From Anaerolineae bacterium (GTDB lineage Bacteria; Chloroflexota; Anaerolineae; J102): 8,741 bases of DNA. The stretch is from the NCBI GenBank assembly GCA_026992375.1, contig JALXAF010000046.1, positions 1 through 8,741 of the forward strand. The letters run 5' to 3'. Below, in pieces: positions 1 through 6,747 of the stretch (positions are counted from its first letter, which is position 1; the number at the start of each line of letters is the position of its first letter). The notes under the pieces are model-generated. The model was not told the origin of the DNA, searched no databases, and saw nothing but the letters and a program-made list of their open reading frames with translations. Both the position numbers and the translations under genes were made by a program.

Positions 1-151
1 GGGCTGTCAGTTCCACTTCCGTCGTGGCGGGCGTTTCGACGGTGCGCCATACGAGGAAGCCGCCGATCGCCAGAAAGCACAGGAGTGTGGTCAGGCCCAG
101 GACGCCCAGGCCCGCGGCGATGAGGGGAAGGTTCGAGGAGGATTTGTTCAT
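1..151 (-). CDS. Membrane-anchored protein, N-terminal fragment (cut by window edge)
   Basis: The first 50 residues of a minus-strand gene are present and the rest lies beyond base 1. It starts at an ATG at 149-151, 28 bp after the stop of the aminotransferase gene, so it is probably the next gene of the same operon. Residues 1-7 are polar (MNKSSSN). Residues 8-35 form one long hydrophobic segment rich in Gly, Leu and Ala, followed by Trp-Arg and then a Thr/Glu-rich stretch. This looks like a signal anchor that places the body of the protein outside the membrane. Cys25 is preceded by Thr-Leu-Leu, which is not a convincing lipobox. The purine content just upstream is only weakly like a Shine-Dalgarno site. 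I do not recognise the family, and no function can be given from this fragment. Confidence 0.6.
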   Translation of the reverse strand, partial: MNKSSSNLPLIAAGLGVLGLTTLLCFLAIGGFLVWRTVETPATTEVELTA

Positions 152-179
152 GGCGGAGATTTTTGGCGGCTGGGCTTCC

Positions 180-1289
180 TCAAGATGACGCTTCGAAATC
201 GCGGATCGCCTGCGCCACCTGCTCGACGGCCGCGGCCGGGAGTTCGGGATAAAGGGGCAGGGAGAGGATTTCGCCCGCCAGGCCTTCGGTGACGGGCAGG
301 CTGCCCGGCTCGTAACCCAGATCGCGATACGCAGGCTGCAAGTGTACGGGGACGGGATAGTGAATGAGCGCGCCGATCCGCCGCTGTTTGAGATAAGCCA
401 TCAGCGCGTCGCGCCGGGGATGACGGATGACGAACAGATGGAAGACGTGTTCGCTATCGGAGAATTGGGCGGGGAGGACGCAGGCGGTGTCGGTCAGGGC
501 CTGGCGATAGCGTTGGGCCAACGCTCGCCGTTTCTGATTCCAGGCGTCCAGCCGAGGCAGCTTGACGCCGAGGATTGCGGCCTGGATGGGGTCCAGACGG
601 CTGTTCAGGCCCGTCTCGTCGCTGATGTAGCGCCGCCGCCAGCCGTATTGACGCAAGGCCCGCAGACGCGCCGCCAGGGCCGCGTCGTTGGTGGTGACCA
701 TCCCCCCGTCGCCGGCCGCGCCCAGATTTTTGGTGGGATAGAAGCTGTGCGCGGCCAGATGACCGAGGCTTCCCACCGGCTTGCCCTCATAGCTGGCGCC
801 CGCGGCCTGGGCGCAATCTTCGATGACCGTCAGGTTGTGCGCCCGGGCGAAATCCATGATGGGAGACATGTCCGCGGGTTGTCCATAGAGATGCACCGGG
901 ACGATGGCTTTTGTGCGGGATGTGAGGGCCGCGAGGAGCTGCGCGGGGGCCAGGGTGTACCGATCTGTGTCCACATCCACCAGAACAGGCCGGGCGCCCG
1001 TGAGGCGGATGGCGGCCACGGTGGCCACCGCTGTGTGACTGACGGTGATGACCTCATCGCCGGGCCTGACGCCCGCGGCCAGCAGAGCCAGTTGCAGCGC
1101 GCCCGTGCCCGAACCTGTTCCCACGCCGAAGGCGCAGCCCGTCCGCCGGGCGTAGGCTTGCTCGAACGCCTCGACTTCGGGCCCGAGCACATACCAGCCC
1201 GAAGCCAGCACCCGGGCCACGGCCGCGTCGATGGCCGGTCTCAGGTCTTCGTATTGGGCTTTGAGATCGACGAAAGGGATGGCGGACAT
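180..1289 (-). CDS. DegT/DnrJ/EryC1/StrS family PLP-dependent sugar aminotransferase
   Basis: This 369-residue protein has the full length and fold signature of the DegT/DnrJ/EryC1 family. These fold-type I PLP enzymes transfer an amino group, usually from glutamate, to a keto group of a nucleotide-activated sugar. The N-terminal IPFVDLKAQY is typical of the subgroup making 3-amino-3,6-dideoxyhexoses (FdtB/QdtB/EryC1-like). Other visible signatures are GTGSGTGALQLAL near residues 57-69 (phosphate loop), EDCAQAAGA at 157-165 with the PLP-pyridine Asp158, and HSFYPTKNLG at 181-190 with the Schiff-base Lys187. The later QYGWRRRY (214-221) and LNSRLDPIQAAIL (228-240) segments also fit. It starts at an ATG 40 bp after the solute-binding protein gene and has no strong Shine-Dalgarno site. 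No other sugar-nucleotide genes are visible, so the actual sugar and its destination (glycan or glycoprotein) are unknown. Family assignment is firm; substrate is inference. Confidence 0.93.
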   Translation of the reverse strand: MSAIPFVDLKAQYEDLRPAIDAAVARVLASGWYVLGPEVEAFEQAYARRTGCAFGVGTGSGTGALQLALLAAGVRPGDEVITVSHTAVATVAAIRLTGARPVLVDVDTDRYTLAPAQLLAALTSRTKAIVPVHLYGQPADMSPIMDFARAHNLTVIEDCAQAAGASYEGKPVGSLGHLAAHSFYPTKNLGAAGDGGMVTTNDAALAARLRALRQYGWRRRYISDETGLNSRLDPIQAAILGVKLPRLDAWNQKRRALAQRYRQALTDTACVLPAQFSDSEHVFHLFVIRHPRRDALMAYLKQRRIGALIHYPVPVHLQPAYRDLGYEPGSLPVTEGLAGEILSLPLYPELPAAAVEQVAQAIRDFEASS

Positions 1290-1329
1290 GAGAAAAGCGC
1301 CGGGAGAGAGGGGCGGGCCGCCGCGCCGC

Positions 1330-3018
1330 TTATGGCGTTTGTTTTTGATATAACCTGGTGCGCCGCTCGGTGCGGGTGATCTTGCGGGTGTTGATGTACC
1401 ACCTGGCGAAGGTCTTGAACCGATCGGCGGGTTCGTTCAATCGCCCCACTTCCATATCGTGCACCGCGGTGGAAGCGCCGTAGGTGTAAAGGGGATAGTA
1501 GAGGAGGATGGCGGGCAGATCGTCGGCGAAGATGCGCTGGAACTCGAAGTAGAGCTGACGCCGCTCATCCCGATCACTGGTCAGACGGGCCTGCTCCATG
1601 AGGATGTCCGCTTCGCGGTTGTCCCAGCCTCCGAAATTCTGTCCCTTGGGGCTTGTCTGGCTGGAATGCCACAGAGGGTAGGGATCGGGATCGCCGATGA
1701 GCTCCACCGAGACCAGGGCCACATCGAAGTTGCGGGGAACCAGAAAATCGGTGACCAGTCCGGTGAAGGAGACGGGCTGCGGCGTGGCCCGCACGCCAAT
1801 GCGAGCCCAATCCTGGGCCATGGTCTGGCTGATGGCGATGGAGTGGGGGGCGTCATCGCTGAGGATTGTGATAGCCAGTTCCTGTCCATCTTTTTCCCGC
1901 ACGCCGTCGTTGTTCGTATCCACCCAGCCCGCGTCATCCAGCAATTTCATGGCCCGCTCGGGATCGTAGGGATATTTGGGCGTTTCGGGGTTGTGGGCCC
2001 AGGTTCCGGGCAGGATGGGGCTATCGGCTTCGAGCCCCACGCCCGGGATGACCTCGGTCAGCAGCTTGTCCCGATCCAGGCCGTAGGCCAGGGCCTGACG
2101 CACGGCCTGCTCGGTCAGAAATGGCACGTTGGCCGCCCCGAAGTTGAAGAGCGCCATGGTGTAGCCGGGCATGGGCGAGGTGAAGAGCTGAAGATCGGGA
2201 ATCGCCTCGGCCTGTTTTTGATATTCCGGCAGAATGCGGCTGACGCCGTGCACCTCGCCCGCCTCGGCCGCTGTCAGAATGCTGGGGTAATCGGGGAAGA
2301 AGCGGAATTCCAGCGCATCCAGGTAGGGCGGCTGGTCGAATTGCGAGATCACCGGCTCCAGCCGGGCGTGCTGGCTGTCGATCTCCACCAGTTTGAAGGG
2401 GCCGCTGCCAATGGGCTGGGTGTTGAGCTGGGCGTGGGGGATATCCTCGGGCGCGTAGCGCTCCCAATAATGCTTGGGCAGCACGCCGAACCAGCGCGGG
2501 GTCACGTAATCGGGGAAGGGGGCGTAAGGCTGCGAGAGACGAAAGACCACGGTGCGTTCGTCTTCTTTAGCCGCAATGACCGAGCGCCAGAGGTTGGCGA
2601 GATCGGGCAAAACGGGCAGGTCCGGGTCCTGCATCAATTGCACGGTGAACAGAACGTCATCCGCGGTGATGCGCAATCCGTCGTGCCAGCGGATGTCGCT
2701 GCGCAGGGTGAAGGTGAAAACGTCGCTATCGGGCCCAACTTCCCAACTCTCCGCCAGGTCTGGCTGCCAATCGCCCTTTTCGTCCAGTTTCAGCAGACCA
2801 TTGAAAATCAGCGCGCAAAGATCCCGATCCACTTCATTGTACTGACAGAGGATCGGGTTGATGTATTGGGGATTGCCCGCGACCCCTTCGATGAAGACGC
2901 CCCCGCGGGCCGGGACCTCTTGGGATGTGTAGGTGTAGGTTGCGTAACTGAGCAGGGCAATGACCAGCAGGATGCCCAAAAAGGCCAACACCGCCTGCCA
3001 GCGTACATGACGACTCAA
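1330..3018 (-). CDS. Peptide-type ABC transporter substrate-binding protein (SBP family 5)
   Basis: This 562-residue protein belongs to the extracellular solute-binding family 5 (DppA/OppA/NikA type), which captures peptides, nickel or sugars for an ABC importer. Residues 1-8 carry positive charges and 9-28 form a hydrophobic segment with no lipobox cysteine, so it appears membrane-anchored or cleaved rather than a lipoprotein. Family signatures include GGVFIEGVAGNPQYINPIL (39-57), FTLRSDIRWHDGLRITADDV (103-122), GSGPFKL (204-210), a DTNNDGVREKDG calcium-loop-like turn (367-378), and LPAILLYYPLYTYG (501-514). Cys58 and Cys68 could form a disulphide. The start is TTG: an in-frame TAA, the secG stop, lies eight codons upstream with no ATG or GTG between, and starting at the next option (GTG, codon 10) would remove the basic residues before the membrane segment. 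No clear Shine-Dalgarno site precedes it. No permease or ATPase genes are present, so ligand and partner are unknown. Confidence 0.92.
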   Translation of the reverse strand: MSRHVRWQAVLAFLGILLVIALLSYATYTYTSQEVPARGGVFIEGVAGNPQYINPILCQYNEVDRDLCALIFNGLLKLDEKGDWQPDLAESWEVGPDSDVFTFTLRSDIRWHDGLRITADDVLFTVQLMQDPDLPVLPDLANLWRSVIAAKEDERTVVFRLSQPYAPFPDYVTPRWFGVLPKHYWERYAPEDIPHAQLNTQPIGSGPFKLVEIDSQHARLEPVISQFDQPPYLDALEFRFFPDYPSILTAAEAGEVHGVSRILPEYQKQAEAIPDLQLFTSPMPGYTMALFNFGAANVPFLTEQAVRQALAYGLDRDKLLTEVIPGVGLEADSPILPGTWAHNPETPKYPYDPERAMKLLDDAGWVDTNNDGVREKDGQELAITILSDDAPHSIAISQTMAQDWARIGVRATPQPVSFTGLVTDFLVPRNFDVALVSVELIGDPDPYPLWHSSQTSPKGQNFGGWDNREADILMEQARLTSDRDERRQLYFEFQRIFADDLPAILLYYPLYTYGASTAVHDMEVGRLNEPADRFKTFARWYINTRKITRTERRTRLYQKQTP

Positions 3019-3042
3019 GGGGATTGAACCAGGGGAAGGGAT

Positions 3043-3264
3043 TTAGCCAATGACGCGCACTGTCACCATCGTCAGCAGCACAAAGATGATGCTGAGCACG
3101 ATGGTGGCCTGATACAGCGTCTTTTCAAGGCCGCGACGGGTGCGATAGACGGTGGTATCGCTGCCGAAGACGCTGCCCGCGCCGCTGTTTTGCGTCTGAA
3201 AGACGATAAGAACAGTGAGGGCGATGCCGAGAATGAGTTGGGCGATCAGTAAAAATGTAGCCAA
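3043..3264 (-). CDS. secG: Protein translocase subunit SecG
   Basis: This 73-residue protein is SecG, the small accessory subunit of the SecYEG channel that helps SecA-driven export across the cytoplasmic membrane. It has the usual two membrane helices (about residues 3-23 and 53-72). Between them lies the conserved loop, with SGAGSVFGS at 27-35 and RRGLEK at 43-48. The length is normal for the short bacterial form. It starts with TTG, chosen because a GGAGG sequence sits 10 nt upstream and a good promoter lies just beyond. It is the first gene of the leftward operon, with the solute-binding protein gene 24 bp downstream in the same reading frame after the TAA stop. Identification is firm. 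Confidence 0.95.
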   Translation of the reverse strand: MATFLLIAQLILGIALTVLIVFQTQNSGAGSVFGSDTTVYRTRRGLEKTLYQATIVLSIIFVLLTMVTVRVIG

Positions 3265-3274
3265 GGGTTATTTT

Positions 3275-3279
3275 CCTCC
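3275..3279 (-). promoter_or_regulatory. Shine-Dalgarno site of secG
   Basis: On the minus strand this reads GGAGG, followed by a 10-nt spacer and then TTG. It fixes the start of secG at the TTG codon, since no ATG or GTG lies at a suitable distance. Confidence 0.8.
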
Positions 3280-3297
3280 AAAAGAAATCAGCACGAA

Positions 3298-3326
3298 ATT
3301 ATAACATCAGCGCCAGAGAGGGACAA
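3298..3326 (-). promoter_or_regulatory. Sigma70-type promoter of the secG operon
   Basis: On the minus strand a -35 box TTGTCC (3321-3326) and a perfect -10 box TATAAT (3298-3303) are separated by exactly 17 bp. Transcription would start near 3291 and leave a short leader of about 27 nt carrying the GGAGG site of secG. No other equally good promoter is seen before the downstream genes, which are closely spaced, so this one probably drives the whole leftward operon. Confidence 0.8.
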
Positions 3327-3548
3327 ATTCCGTCCGTCATCCGAATTGTTTTTAACGTGAAGTTGCGTCACCTCATTCGCCGAATAATAAACATTGTACA
3401 GAATAATCCGACCATAGGCTGGTAGCGAACGTCACGACGACCGATTTAATTTGGGGGTGTCCGAATATGAACTTCTTGCCAAATTTTTACCATCTTCATA
3501 TCACTCGCTTTTAGATTCGCCGCGGAAGACGCTGGAAAATCGGATTGT

Positions 3549-3637
3549 CGCGGATTTTCGCAGAAAAAAATCCTTTTTCAATCCAAAAAATTCGCGGAAA
3601 TCTGTCGCATCCGCGCTATCAGCGGTGAATCCCGCTG
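3549..3637. repeat. Degenerate CGCGGATTTTCGC-type intergenic repeat with inverted arms
   Basis: The stretch holds CGCGGAT at 3549-3555 and its inverse ATCCGCG at 3609-3615, with related copies TCGCGGATTTTCGCAGA (3548-3564) and TTCGCGGAAATCTG (3591-3604) between. A small hairpin CAGCGG / CCGCTG (3620-3625 and 3632-3637, 6-nt loop) follows. Similar 'atccgcgaaaatccgcg' intergenic elements are, to my recollection, dispersed in many environmental bacterial genomes. Only one degenerate copy is visible here, so membership of a family is inference. Confidence 0.4.
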
Positions 3638-3739
3638 GCAGATGATGTGAATTCTCGATTTGACGAGGCCAAAGTGCATAACAGCTTCTAATGTCATAGC
3701 ATGGCAAAAAGGCCCTTTTTTGACGTTTGACGCGGAAAT

Positions 3740-3884
3740 TGTAACTGCTAAGGTGGTTGGCCCGGATTGCCCTTTCTTGCCACGCAGAGACGAAGGGAAC
3801 GAAGATGCGAAGTCATTCAAAAAAGATTTTATCCATGTTTCCTCCTATCCGTGTCGAGTGAACAGGCCTACGTTAGCAGTTACA
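3740..3884. repeat. 12-bp perfect inverted repeat bounding a 145-bp segment (possible tiny MITE)
   Basis: TGTAACTGCTAA at 3740-3751 is matched by its exact reverse complement TTAGCAGTTACA at 3873-3884. The match continues inward with one mismatch, to 14 of 15 positions. The two arms bound a 145-bp noncoding segment, the geometry expected of a very small miniature inverted-repeat element. No clear flanking target duplication was found, so the mobile-element reading is tentative. Confidence 0.4.
3781..3812 (+). repeat. Degenerate 9-nt tandem repeat (CACGCAGAG / ACGAAGGGA / ACGAAGATG)
   Basis: Three successive 9-mers at 3781-3789, 3790-3798 and 3799-3807 share an ACG-(A/C)AG core, followed by a further CGAAG at 3808-3812. 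This resembles the 'cacgaagacacgaag' intergenic repeats I recall from Chloroflexota and other environmental genomes. It lies inside the 145-bp inverted-repeat segment. Single degraded copy; family membership is from memory only. Confidence 0.35.
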
Positions 3885-3960
3885 GGGAATTGCAAAGCTC
3901 GCTTTGAAAGAAGATAAACCATGTCAATGTCCTGCAATGGCGGCGCAATCACGTCTTGCA

Positions 3961-3990
3961 TTGCTCTTTATGCTGTAAAAATTATATAAT
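3961..3990 (+). promoter_or_regulatory. Candidate distal promoter upstream of the kinase operon
   Basis: TTGCTC (3961-3966) and a perfect TATAAT (3985-3990) are separated by 18 bp on the plus strand. The surrounding block is very AT-rich, so a chance match is quite possible. Transcription from here would give a leader of about 185 nt before the kinase start. Confidence 0.35.
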
Positions 3991-4058
3991 ATTACAAAAA
4001 ATGCTTATTTTTTCTGCATTGGGGCTATTTGGGATGACTGGCGGGCAGGGAAAAGTGG

Positions 4059-4067
4059 TGTTATAAT
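4059..4067 (+). promoter_or_regulatory. Candidate extended -10 promoter for the kinase operon
   Basis: TGTTATAAT is a full extended -10 element (TG-n-TATAAT, with TATAAT at 4062-4067). The -35 position is poor (TGGCGG at 4039-4044 with a 17-bp spacer), which extended -10 promoters often tolerate. Transcription would begin near 4074 and leave a leader of about 107 nt that includes the inverted repeat at 4129-4144. It is the better of two candidate promoters for the kinase operon. Confidence 0.5.
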
Positions 4068-4128
4068 CGGGGTGCCTGTAAGATAGCTTTCTTTATCAAG
4101 CCCAATAAGAGAAGCCAGTCTTCCAGTC

Positions 4129-4144
4129 AATCGAGACGTCGATT
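4129..4144 (+). promoter_or_regulatory. Inverted repeat in the kinase leader (possible operator or hairpin)
   Basis: AATCGA and TCGATT flank a 4-nt GACG loop, giving a perfect 6-bp stem. It ends 36 bp before the GTG start of the kinase and lies downstream of the extended -10 element. It could be an operator half-site pair or a small leader hairpin; it is not followed by a U-tract, so it is not a terminator. Confidence 0.35.
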
Positions 4145-4180
4145 ATCGCTGAGAACTGTACGTTCCAGAGGTTTAGCCGC

Positions 4181-5992
4181 GTGTCAATCTCTTTTTGGAG
4201 GCGTCTTACTACGCCCGTCAAACAATTAATCATCTTGTTGCTGCTGGTGCTGTTGCTGCTTCTCTTCCTCATGCCCCTCAGCATCATGTCCACGCGGCGA
4301 GTGCAGGCGTGTCTCGACAATGAGCTCTATCATCAGACCCTCGCCCTGCGCGGTTGGTTTGTGGATGAGTTGTATTATCTCAGGGATGAGGCCAAATTGC
4401 TTTCCGAGTTCGAAGCGTTTGATGACGCCATCGATAATCATGATGATGTACAATGTCGGAGATTGATGGCGGCTTATCAAAACGCCCACGATGCTGACGG
4501 CATCTATCTCATTACCGAAGATGGCAAGGTGCACACATCTTCTACCTCTCCGCCGCTGGATGCAGAGACGGTTATGGGGCTGGATTTGGTGCAAAAGGGA
4601 GCCAACGGCCAATCGGTGGCCGAGATTGTGACAATCGATGAGAAAATCTGGTTGATGGCTGCGTCTCCTCATGTCAAGAATGATGGCGGAATCGATGGAA
4701 CGTTTCTCATCATCAAGAAAATCGACACGCCTTTTCTAGAAAAACTTGCGGGCGGCTTCAATGGCGTCATCATGCTCTCCGATGGCGGCGTGATGGTCAC
4801 CTCTTTTGCAGAAGAAGCAACGCCCGATGCGCCCGAGATTCTCACACAAACGCAATCCGGCGATCCTGGAGATGCACTGCAACCCGCCACCATTCGCGAA
4901 GATGGCGTCAGCTATCGCATATTGGTCGCACCGTTAACCGCTTCGCACTCGGGCGCTTATGCCCTGGCTCTGGCGAAAAACGCTTCCATTGTAGATGAAA
5001 CCCGATGGCAGGTGTTCAAGTGGGGAATGTTATTTGGCCTGATTCTCATCATCTTCATCCTCTTCCTCATTCACTTCCACATTGTCGAAATTTTCCGACC
5101 ATTGCAATCTCTGGTGGCGTCCACCCAACGCATTGCAGCCGGGAATTTGGATGAGCCATTGGAGCCGGAAGGCGCGGCCGAGGTGTATGAGTTGGCGGCT
5201 AATTTCGAGATAATGCGCAAACGCCTGCAGGAATTGCTCGCTAGCGAGCGCTCTCTAAGTGAGAATTTGGAAATGCGAGTGCAGGAGACTTCCCGAGCGC
5301 TGGAAGATCTGTGCCGGGCCCGGGAGCATCTTCTGGCCCAGCTCATCTCCGCTCAGGAAGAGGAGCGGCGTCGGGTCTCGCGAGAGTTGCATGACGAAAC
5401 CAGCCAGTCTCTGGCCAATTTCATTGTGCGGCTGAGCACGCTTTCTCGTCTGGTGGATGACCAGGAAGTGCTGGCCCAATTGCAGGTGTTGCGTATGCAG
5501 GCAGCGGCCACGCTGGAGGGCGTCAACCGCATCGTCATGGATTTACGGCCGGGCCTGTTGGATGAGTATGGGCTGGCGCCCGCGGTGCAATGGTACGCCG
5601 ACGCCCGATTGAGTGAAAACGGCGTTCGGGTCAAGATGACCATCCGGGGCGCACAGCGCGAGCTGTCCTCGCACGCCCAGGCCAGCATCTACCGGATCAT
5701 GCAGGAGGCCATCAATAACATCGCCCAGCATGCCCAGGCCAGCCACGTGCAGATTGTCATCGATTGGCAAGAAGATGCACTCAGGATCGAGATACAGGAT
5801 GATGGTCGGGGATTCGAGTTGCAACACGCCCTCGACAGCACGAAAGGACATTTTGGCCTGCTGGGCATGCGCGAGCGGGTGCTCATGCTCAATGGCAAGA
5901 TGGATATCCACACAACGCCAGGCCAGGGAACGACCCTGATTTTCGTGATTCCGTATGCGCTGAATTTCGTGAGGAAAAATGACCAGAATTAG
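4181..5992 (+). CDS. Membrane sensor histidine kinase, NarX/DegS class (HAMP, HisKA_3, HATPase_c)
   Basis: This 603-residue kinase senses a signal outside the membrane and phosphorylates the response regulator encoded next to it. A leucine-rich first membrane helix (about 13-35) and a second (about 281-300) bracket a sensor domain of roughly 240 residues. The segment IYLITEDGKVHTS (108-120) is reminiscent of Cache-type sensors. Then come a HAMP linker (about 301-350), a coiled coil (350-395) and a HisKA_3 dimerisation helix, ERRRVSRELHDETSQSL, with the phospho-acceptor His404. The ATPase domain has the N box EAINNIAQHA (509-518), DDGRGFE (540-546) and GHFGLLGMRER (556-566). GTG is the start, with AGAGGT about 8 nt upstream (4167-4172) and the membrane helix right after. 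The last 14 nt overlap the regulator gene. The ligand cannot be told from the sequence; nitrate, redox or envelope signals are options for this class. Confidence 0.93.
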   Translation: MSISFWRRLTTPVKQLIILLLLVLLLLLFLMPLSIMSTRRVQACLDNELYHQTLALRGWFVDELYYLRDEAKLLSEFEAFDDAIDNHDDVQCRRLMAAYQNAHDADGIYLITEDGKVHTSSTSPPLDAETVMGLDLVQKGANGQSVAEIVTIDEKIWLMAASPHVKNDGGIDGTFLIIKKIDTPFLEKLAGGFNGVIMLSDGGVMVTSFAEEATPDAPEILTQTQSGDPGDALQPATIREDGVSYRILVAPLTASHSGAYALALAKNASIVDETRWQVFKWGMLFGLILIIFILFLIHFHIVEIFRPLQSLVASTQRIAAGNLDEPLEPEGAAEVYELAANFEIMRKRLQELLASERSLSENLEMRVQETSRALEDLCRAREHLLAQLISAQEEERRRVSRELHDETSQSLANFIVRLSTLSRLVDDQEVLAQLQVLRMQAAATLEGVNRIVMDLRPGLLDEYGLAPAVQWYADARLSENGVRVKMTIRGAQRELSSHAQASIYRIMQEAINNIAQHAQASHVQIVIDWQEDALRIEIQDDGRGFELQHALDSTKGHFGLLGMRERVLMLNGKMDIHTTPGQGTTLIFVIPYALNFVRKNDQN

Positions 5993-6647
5993 CGTGCTGC
6001 TCGTCGATGATCACGCCATCTTGCGCTCGGGATTGAAATCGCTCCTGAGCACCTATGATGACATCGAGGTGGTGGGTGAAGCTGGGAGCGGGCGCGAGGC
6101 CATTCAGAAAGCGCGAGATTTGCGGCCCGATGTCGTGGTGATGGATGTGATGATGCCCGAGATGAACGGCTTGGTGGCGACTCGCTACATTCTCGAAGAA
6201 TTCCCTGAAACGCGCATCCTCATGCTTACCCAGTATGGCAACAAGGAATTCGTGCTGCCATTGCTGGAGGCGGGCGCAGCGGGCTATGTTCTCAAACAAG
6301 CCGCCGACACCGATTTCGTCAAGGGCATCCGCGCTGTATATGAGGGCAACTCCTATCTCTATCCCCCCATCGCCAGACTGGTGCTCGACGCCTTGATAGC
6401 GGGCGAAGGCGCAGCGGACCCCGCGCACAGGCTAACGCCGCGGGAACGGGAAGTGCTGATCCTGGTGGCCCAGGGGTACACCAATAGCGAGATCGCCGAC
6501 ATCCTGTTCATTAGTCCCAAAACCGTGGATGTGCATCGCACGAGGATGATGAACAAGCTGGATCTCCACAATGTGGCAGAGATCGTGCGTTACGCCGTTC
6601 GCCAGCATCTCATCGATCCATACGATAATCACGTAATCAAGAGTTGA
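5979..6647 (+). CDS. NarL/FixJ-type response regulator (receiver + LuxR helix-turn-helix)
   Basis: This 222-residue regulator is the partner of the kinase just upstream; its ATG lies 14 nt inside the kinase gene, with GAGGA a few bases before it, so translation is coupled. The receiver domain (4-120) has all canonical residues: Asp10 and Asp11 for magnesium, Asp56 as phosphorylation site, Thr84 and Lys106. A LuxR/GerE helix-turn-helix follows at about 151-208, starting LTPREREVL and with recognition-helix region ISPKTVDVHRTRMMNKL (178-194). Such proteins bind short inverted repeats as dimers once phosphorylated. The perfect 16-bp palindrome about 90 bp after its stop is an obvious candidate target, which would make it a regulator of the pseudo-receiver and cytochrome genes. 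The protein contains no cysteine, in contrast to the receiver-like protein downstream. Confidence 0.95.
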   Translation: MTRISVLLVDDHAILRSGLKSLLSTYDDIEVVGEAGSGREAIQKARDLRPDVVVMDVMMPEMNGLVATRYILEEFPETRILMLTQYGNKEFVLPLLEAGAAGYVLKQAADTDFVKGIRAVYEGNSYLYPPIARLVLDALIAGEGAADPAHRLTPREREVLILVAQGYTNSEIADILFISPKTVDVHRTRMMNKLDLHNVAEIVRYAVRQHLIDPYDNHVIKS

Positions 6648-6661
6648 AAAAGCGTTATTGA

Positions 6662-6700
6662 GCCCAACTGGACCTTGAGCGAAAGGAGGCTGGGTTGGGC
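6662..6700 (+). terminator. Hairpin after the response regulator gene (weak or no terminator)
   Basis: GCCCAAC (6662-6668) and GTTGGGC (6694-6700) form a perfect 7-bp stem around a 25-nt loop that can pair further (ACCT with AGG). It lies 15 nt after the regulator stop. No U-tract follows (GGGGAACAATAGGGG comes next), so it is not a classical intrinsic terminator; it may stabilise the upstream mRNA or only reduce read-through. Confidence 0.35.
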
Positions 6701-6731
6701 GGGGAACAATAGGGGATTTCTTCTATAGGCG

Positions 6732-6747
6732 TAAGGTGATCACCTTA
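6732..6747. promoter_or_regulatory. Perfect 16-bp palindrome, candidate NarL-type operator (7-2-7)
   Basis: TAAGGTGATCACCTTA equals its own reverse complement over all 16 positions. It can be read as two inverted 7-mers TAAGGTG / CACCTTA separated by AT, the 7-2-7 spacing known for NarL binding sites. It sits in the 187-bp gap between the regulator and the pseudo-receiver gene, about 88 bp before the latter's ATG. Possible but weak -10 boxes follow (TATTCT at 6776-6781; TGATAA at 6786-6791), which would place the palindrome near -50 to -60, a sensible activator position. A single half-site TAAGGTG also occurs at 3749-3755. Binding by the adjacent regulator is inference. Confidence 0.6.

Larger units (their letters stand above)
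3327..4180. other. Noncoding spacer between divergent operons, with degenerate repeats
   Basis: About 850 bp separate the secG promoter from the histidine kinase gene. Short open frames here (at most 85 codons) lack family signatures, good ribosome sites or sensible composition, so I call none of them genes. The stretch is AT-richer than its flanks. It contains several repeat-like pieces listed separately, an A5GGCCCT5 near-palindrome at 3706-3720, and an AT-rich block around 3976-4018. No tRNA, rRNA or recognised riboswitch was seen. It may be the remnant of accumulated small repeat elements, with the last 120-220 bp serving as the regulatory region of the kinase operon. Confidence 0.6.

Noticed and set aside
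3006..3008. ATG as the start of the solute-binding protein
   Set aside because: This ATG is in another frame, giving a short shadow frame; the protein frame begins at TTG 3018.
342..3027. Two long plus-strand open frames (about 345 codons at 342-1379 and 522 codons at 1459-3027)
   Set aside because: They lie antisense to the well-supported aminotransferase and solute-binding protein genes, have no family signatures, and have the Gly/Arg/Val/His-rich composition expected of the mirror frame of GC-rich genes.
3706..3725. AAAAAGG-C-CCTTTTT as an intrinsic terminator
   Set aside because: The stem is AT-dominated and the loop too small for a full 7-bp stem; it also lies far from any gene end.
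3549..3884. CRISPR-like array in the central spacer
   Set aside because: The repeat pieces are degenerate, differ in orientation and are unevenly spaced, with no regular repeat-spacer pattern and no cas genes.
3451..3917. Short open frames of 64-85 codons in the central spacer
   Set aside because: No recognisable family, no good ribosome sites, low-complexity Lys/Ser/Phe-rich translation across repeat-like DNA.
6662..6700. Strong rho-independent terminator between the regulator and pseudo-receiver
   Set aside because: A 7-bp stem is present but no U-tract follows, so I list it only as a weak hairpin.
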